This document shows, piece after piece, positions 60,365-64,000 of a DNA stretch of 64,000 bases. Location: assembly GCA_051814705.1 (NCBI GenBank), contig JBPWQW010000001.1:806001-870000 (forward strand), in the 5' to 3' direction. Each line of letters starts with the position of its first letter. Within the stretch, counting starts at the first letter, position 1. The position numbers were made by a program, and so were the translations under genes. The stretch comes from Geojedonia sp051814705 (lineage in GTDB: Bacteria; Bacteroidota; Bacteroidia; Flavobacteriales; Flavobacteriaceae). The notes beneath the pieces are model-generated. The model was not told where the DNA came from. It saw only the letters and a program-made list of their open reading frames with translations, and searched no databases.

Positions 60365-61101
60365 TATTTTCCTCTAAAGTGAAACGTAATAGAGCCTAAT
60401 TGTGATGGGGTTGTAGACGGATCAAATTGAACGATCTTGGCGTAATCCAATGCCGCATCAATAAGACATTCATTACTTGAAGTTGAGGAGCTATTAATGT
60501 AGGTATCTATAACTCGACCTTGACCATTTACAGTAATATTGATCACAATTTTACCACTATACTCACATAAATATCTAGGTGTGTCGTAATCTAAAAGCGT
60601 TCGCCCTTTTAGCGAATAGGTAAGTGTACTTACGGAATTGGACTTTTTGTCTTCCGATTTTTTTTCGGGAGACCGCATAGCCAAAATATCTTTCGCCTTT
60701 CTGTATTTATTGAGTTCTTCTTGATTTACAGAATAACCACTGGAGGTGTTATAAGATGACTCAGCAGTCACCACATCATTTTCTTCTTTAAAGGCTTCTT
60801 CCTCAAGATTTTTGGTAGTGTTTTCAAAATCGTTGGCATTCATCGATTTGAAATTCTTCATCATCTCTTTGAATTCTTCATTTTCATTTGAAGCTTGATC
60901 GGTCGTTTTTAGCGCTTTTTCAAGAGCTTCCAATTCCTCTAGTAGTTTGAGTTCTTCAGGTGTAGGAGGCTCAACTTCGTAGTAGCTTTCAGCTATCAAA
61001 TCACTCTGTTTTGAGATGTGAAAACTGAACAAGCTAAACACTACAATTCCTGTGATAAGAAATGTAATGATACCGGCTTTATGTTGTTCTATAATCTCCA
61101 A
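60361..61101 (-). CDS. TonB-like energy-transducer protein
   Basis: 246 residues, TTG start: a stop lies just upstream in frame, no ATG exists before the membrane segment, and EIIEQHKAGIITFLITGIVV fits the family N-terminus. One inner-membrane anchor (about 10-28), an acidic/charged periplasmic spacer (about 40-160) and a C-terminal TonB-like domain (YSGKIVINITVNGQGRVIDT near 181-200; ending ITFHFRGKY). It could energise the window's TonB receptors, but no ExbB/ExbD genes are here. Confidence 0.85.
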   Translation of the reverse strand: MEIIEQHKAGIITFLITGIVVFSLFSFHISKQSDLIAESYYEVEPPTPEELKLLEELEALEKALKTTDQASNENEEFKEMMKNFKSMNANDFENTTKNLEEEAFKEENDVVTAESSYNTSSGYSVNQEELNKYRKAKDILAMRSPEKKSEDKKSNSVSTLTYSLKGRTLLDYDTPRYLCEYSGKIVINITVNGQGRVIDTYINSSSTSSNECLIDAALDYAKIVQFDPSTTPSQLGSITFHFRGKY

Positions 61102-61159
61102 TTCAGTTTAGTTTAGGGCACTTTATATTATTTATATACGGCAAAGTAAGTAAAAAAGT

Positions 61160-61708
61160 TTATAAAAACATAAATTCAAGAAAAATGGAAACGCTTGACA
61201 AACCCTCTAAGGTTCTATATCCAAATCGTTTTCTAGTATATTCCAATCCTATTAAAATAGAATTATTTTTACCTATATCTCCCTGAGTACCAAGCCCTAG
61301 TTTAAACATATTGCCTTTTTCAAAAGAGTTTCCCATTTGAAGAAGTATTCCATATCCTGCCCGAACAAAAAAATGGTCCGCCTTAGCGCTGAGGTTATGT
61401 TGAAGGTTTAAATATGCTGGAAAAAAATGAAGTCCTTGTTTTGAATGCCAATTGTATTCCAAATTTAAACCAACTGAAGTACGTTGATCAAACTGATAGC
61501 CTAAAGTATTATTTACAAACAATGCACTAGGAAGTAATAATGTTTCATCTTCATGGCCCTCTTCTCCATAATCTTCATTAATTGCAAGAGTTGTAGCCAA
61601 AGAAAATTTATAAAAAATACCGTGGGTTTTTATGGTATCATTTTGTGAAGATGCTATAAAAGAAAAGCATAATAAAGTAAAACCAATGATTAAGGCCGAT
61701 TGCTTCAC
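61160..61708 (-). CDS. Small outer-membrane beta-barrel-like protein
   Basis: 182 residues with a GTG start at 61708. Signal peptide MKQSALIIGFTLLCFSFIAS, cleaved near SSQ. The mature protein alternates aromatic and small residues in about eight strands (VGLNLEYNW, FFVRAGYGILLQMG, ILIGLEYTRKRFGYR) and ends in FLEFMFL, typical of outer-membrane barrels. Unknown function; it lies between the TonB-like gene and truB on the same strand. Confidence 0.78.
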   Translation of the reverse strand: MKQSALIIGFTLLCFSFIASSQNDTIKTHGIFYKFSLATTLAINEDYGEEGHEDETLLLPSALFVNNTLGYQFDQRTSVGLNLEYNWHSKQGLHFFPAYLNLQHNLSAKADHFFVRAGYGILLQMGNSFEKGNMFKLGLGTQGDIGKNNSILIGLEYTRKRFGYRTLEGLSSVSIFLEFMFL

Positions 61709-61755
61709 TACTTTTCATATTTGAATAGTAAATATAAACAAAAAAAATGTGATTA

Positions 61756-62448
61756 TTATGAAGTCAACTTGTTTATAAATTCAGGCAAATTTTGAGCATT
61801 ATCGACTTTAAAATTACCAATCTTAGTTCGTCTTAAAGCTGATAAATGCGCTCCAGAATTTAGAGCTTTTCCAAAATCGTGAGCCAATGATCTAATGTAG
61901 GTGCCTTTGCTGCAAACCACTCTAAATTCTACTTGGTTGTCTTCAATAGTTGTGATTTCAAATTCTGAGATGTTTACCGTTCTAGACTTAATGTCAACCG
62001 CTTCACCAGCCCTGGCAAATTCGTATAAGCGTTTGCCGTCTTTTTTAATAGCCGAAAACACGGGCGGAACTTGTTCTATGTCTCCAGTAAATTGTTTGGT
62101 CGTGTCGTGAATTAGCGCATTTGTAATGTGTACGGTCGGAAATGTCGCATTGATTTCTGTTTCCAAATCGTAGGAAGGTGTAGTGCTGCCTAAAACAAAG
62201 GTGCCAGTATATTCTTTTACCTGACCTTGAAAAGTATCAATTTGCTTGGTCATTTTTCCAGTACAAATCACCAGCAATCCAGTCGCCAAAGGATCTAAAG
62301 TGCCAGCATGACCGACTTTTATTTTTTTAAGGTTGAAGGCGCGTTTAATTTCCCAACGCAGTTTGTTAACGACTTCAAAAGAGGTCCAATGTAAAGGCTT
62401 ATCAATAAGTAATACCTGACCGGTCAGAAAATCTTCAGCAGTTTGCAT
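61756..62448 (-). CDS. truB: tRNA pseudouridine(55) synthase
   Basis: 230 residues, makes the T-loop pseudouridine 55. IDKPLHWTSFEVVNKLRWEI near residue 16-35, GHAGTLDPLATGLLVICTGK near 46-65 (catalytic Asp in TLDPLA), and VPPVFSAIKKDGKRLYEFAR near 126-145 are family motifs; CSKGTYIRSLAHDFGKAL near 183-200 is the C-terminal block. It overlaps the uppP stop by one base and continues that operon. Confidence 0.97.
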   Translation of the reverse strand: MQTAEDFLTGQVLLIDKPLHWTSFEVVNKLRWEIKRAFNLKKIKVGHAGTLDPLATGLLVICTGKMTKQIDTFQGQVKEYTGTFVLGSTTPSYDLETEINATFPTVHITNALIHDTTKQFTGDIEQVPPVFSAIKKDGKRLYEFARAGEAVDIKSRTVNISEFEITTIEDNQVEFRVVCSKGTYIRSLAHDFGKALNSGAHLSALRRTKIGNFKVDNAQNLPEFINKLTS

Positions 62449-63260
62449 TATAGTGTGGTTAAACGATAGATGAAAAAATGGATGATGAGCAAAGAAACTC
62501 CTAATATAATCCGATAGTATCCAAAAACCTTGAACCCTTTTTTGCTCAAGTAGTCTATAAAGGATTTAATGGCAAATAAGGCCACAATAAACGCAATGAT
62601 ATTTCCAATAATTAAATAATTAACTTGATCGTTGTTTATTTCAAAACCCGCCTTATAATAATCATATCCTTTTTTTGCAGTAGCTCCAAACATGGTAGGA
62701 ACCGCAAGAAAGAACGAAAATTCTGCAGCGGTTTTCCTGTTTAATTTTTGAGCCAATCCTCCAAAAATAGTGGCGCCACTTCGGGAGGTGCCAGGGATCA
62801 TGGCAAGCACTTGAAAAAAACCGATTTTTAAAGCGGTTGGGTAACTGATTTCAGTATGTGCTGTGGGGTTTTGCTCATCGTAAGTTTCGTTGCTTTTGAA
62901 CCATTCATCAACTTTGAGTAAAATGATACCGCCAATTATGAGAGAAACTGCAACTGTTAATGGACTTTCCAACAAGTCATCAATAACATCATTTAATAGC
63001 AAACCAAAAATAACAGCGGGAATAAATGCCACAAATAACTTAAAATAAAAATCCAGACTTTGGAAAAATCGTTTCCAATAGAGCACGACTACTGCTAAAA
63101 TAGCTCCAAGCTGAATGGCAATAGTAAAGAGTTTAGTAAAATCATCAGTAGCAATCTTCATAAATGATGAAGCAATAATCATATGGCCAGTTGAAGAAAT
63201 AGGAAGGTATTCTGTTAGGCCTTCAATAATAGCGAGAATAATAGCGTCGATAAAATCCAT
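62448..63260 (-). CDS. uppP: Undecaprenyl-diphosphate phosphatase
   Basis: 270 residues, about eight membrane segments. Recycles the lipid carrier for peptidoglycan and confers bacitracin tolerance. EGLTEYLPISSTGHMIIASS near residues 14-33 and MIPGTSRSGATIFGGLAQKL near 153-172 are the two catalytic motifs. Followed by truB with a 1-base overlap. A -7 promoter element ends 4 bases before the ATG. Confidence 0.98.
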   Translation of the reverse strand: MDFIDAIILAIIEGLTEYLPISSTGHMIIASSFMKIATDDFTKLFTIAIQLGAILAVVVLYWKRFFQSLDFYFKLFVAFIPAVIFGLLLNDVIDDLLESPLTVAVSLIIGGIILLKVDEWFKSNETYDEQNPTAHTEISYPTALKIGFFQVLAMIPGTSRSGATIFGGLAQKLNRKTAAEFSFFLAVPTMFGATAKKGYDYYKAGFEINNDQVNYLIIGNIIAFIVALFAIKSFIDYLSKKGFKVFGYYRIILGVSLLIIHFFIYRLTTL

Positions 63261-63264
63261 TGAG

Positions 63265-63272
63265 CAAAAATA
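63265..63272 (-). promoter_or_regulatory. -7 promoter element of uppP, implies leaderless mRNA
   Basis: On the minus strand TATTTTTG fits TAnnTTTG and ends 4 bases before the uppP ATG. Confidence 0.45.
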
Positions 63273-63420
63273 TCAAAATAGAGGTACTAATAGGGGAAAG
63301 TGAGAAAGAATTTATGATTTATAAGTTTATAAAAAAGCCAGCTGATGAGGTTTACCAAAACAATCCTATAGAAATCTAATAAAGTATCGAAAAACTAGTA
63401 GGTAAATAACAAGGAGTTTT

Positions 63421-63672
63421 CTACTTATCAGGATCCAATAAAATGGCATAAACTTCAATAGCAAATCCAAGAAGGACTAAAGTTGGTGCCAATCTAATGC
63501 GTCTCCAGCTAAAGATATCGGGATTGAATACATTGGGATCGTCGCTTCCGCCACCTGCCATTAATATAAACCCAAGGGCAATACAGCCTAGTCCAATAAG
63601 CATAAACTTGTAATTTTTCTTACCGAAAATAAATTCGGATTTAGCCTGTTCTTTGCGTTTTTGTTCTCCCAT
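63421..63672 (-). CDS. DUF3098 family small membrane protein
   Basis: 83 residues with two membrane helices (about 26-42 and 62-80; FMLIGLGCIALGFILMAGG, then PTLVLLGFAIEVYAI). FGKKNYKFMLIG and SDDPNVFNPDIFSWRRIRLA are the DUF3098 hallmarks. In Bacteroidota this gene normally lies between ftsX and uppP, so a cell-division or envelope link is likely but unproven; here ftsX is not the immediate upstream gene. Confidence 0.9.
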   Translation of the reverse strand: MGEQKRKEQAKSEFIFGKKNYKFMLIGLGCIALGFILMAGGGSDDPNVFNPDIFSWRRIRLAPTLVLLGFAIEVYAILLDPDK

Positions 63673-63736
63673 GATACTGCTTCAATACGATAACGCAAAG
63701 TAACAGTTTTATTTAAGACTTTTACGTTAATAGAAT

Positions 63737-64000
63737 CTAAAAATGTATAAAATTGACTTTGGTTAACTTCAAGAAAAACCCATCGGCAACTCTTTGGTCA
63801 ATGTGAATTTGATTCTGGGACATATCGATACTTCCATAAGGCATCCCGTTTATGTTTAGGGCTTTGTAATCTGGGGTATCTTCAATTGAATAAGTATAAG
63901 TTCCAGATTGAAACATACTAAAACCACTTTCAGAATTATTGACAACGGTTAGCATTCCTGTATTCTCGTTAAAAGTCCAAAGTATGATGCCAGGGTCAAA
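63737..64000 (-). CDS. C-terminal fragment of a possible lipocalin-like protein
   Basis: The frame is open to the window edge, so the N-terminus is outside. The visible 87 residues begin FDPGIILWTFNENTG and contain SGTYTYSIEDTPDYKALNIN and a closing VADGFFLKLTKVNF. The alternating strand pattern around a W-x-F start resembles small flavobacterial lipocalin-like lipoproteins, but the identification is weak. It lies 64 bases upstream of the DUF3098 gene on the same strand. Confidence 0.6.
   Translation of the reverse strand, partial: FDPGIILWTFNENTGMLTVVNNSESGFSMFQSGTYTYSIEDTPDYKALNINGMPYGSIDMSQNQIHIDQRVADGFFLKLTKVNFIHF

Noticed and set aside
63313..63378. 21-codon plus-strand frame downstream of nothing recognisable
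   Set aside because: No promoter, family or conservation evidence; too short to support.

Overview
The window is a stretch of chromosome from a member of the Flavobacteriia (Bacteroidota), most likely family Flavobacteriaceae. Evidence: AT-rich DNA, almost no Shine-Dalgarno sequences, many copies of the Bacteroidota -7 promoter element TAnnTTTG, the gliding genes gldD and gldE beside mutY and ssb, two TonB-dependent receptors, a bacterial GGGP-synthase-type gene, and the group-typical blocks ileS-dksA-lspA, HU-mini-protein-rng and DUF3098-uppP-truB. I place it no finer than family. No rRNA, tRNA, CRISPR array or classical IS was seen.

Layout. 1-3.7 kb: ileS (5' end outside the window), a DksA-like gene and lspA. 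3.8-8.5 kb: an unknown secreted protein, then a tightly overlapped minus-strand operon (RimB-like protease, RimK, AstE/aspartoacylase-like, 5-formyl-THF cyclo-ligase). 8.6-12.6 kb: uvrC and a patatin with a BamA-like barrel. 12.8-20 kb: aromatic amino-acid catabolism (hmgA, hppD, tryptophan 2,3-dioxygenase) with a DUF3108 protein, an M23 lipoprotein and pgi. 20.1-31.7 kb: TonB receptor, gldD-gldE-ssb-mutY, HU, a 29-residue basic protein, rng, an aldo/keto reductase, an OmpA lipoprotein and xth. 31.8-43.3 kb: a giant surface protein, glyS, comF, lipoproteins, an omega-amidase, a PaiA-like acetyltransferase and a YbdL-like aminotransferase. 43.3-45.9 kb: a compact restriction-modification island (vsr, Eco47II-like endonuclease, C5-methyltransferase with an HTH). 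46-52 kb: ahcY, PPTase, PcrB/GGGPS, PnuC, NadR-like kinase, DUF4301, arfB. 52-64 kb: a TPP riboswitch and TonB receptor, greA, HIT, a histidine kinase, a flavin reductase, a DUF3127 protein, tag, a thioredoxin-like protein, a TonB-like protein, truB, uppP, DUF3098 and a partial gene.

The most unusual feature is at 603-1029. A palindrome-bounded cassette encoding a DUF559 (Vsr-fold, PD-(D/E)XK) nuclease domain sits in frame inside the catalytic core of isoleucyl-tRNA synthetase. The cassette has no start codon of its own and no intein motifs, so the nuclease appears to be made only as an internal domain of an essential enzyme. Each cassette end is itself a small hairpin, and the two ends are inverted repeats of each other. 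It behaves like an in-frame, REP-type mobile element with a nuclease cargo.

Other points of interest: a perfect 13-bp inverted repeat covers the start of the restriction-system methyltransferase, a likely autoregulatory operator for its N-terminal HTH. Repeat sequences have entered both the TPP leader and the signal peptide of the riboswitch-controlled TonB receptor. A DUF3127 protein ends in the same DDLPF tail as SSB. Several genes carry a -7 promoter element so close to the ATG that their mRNAs should be leaderless.
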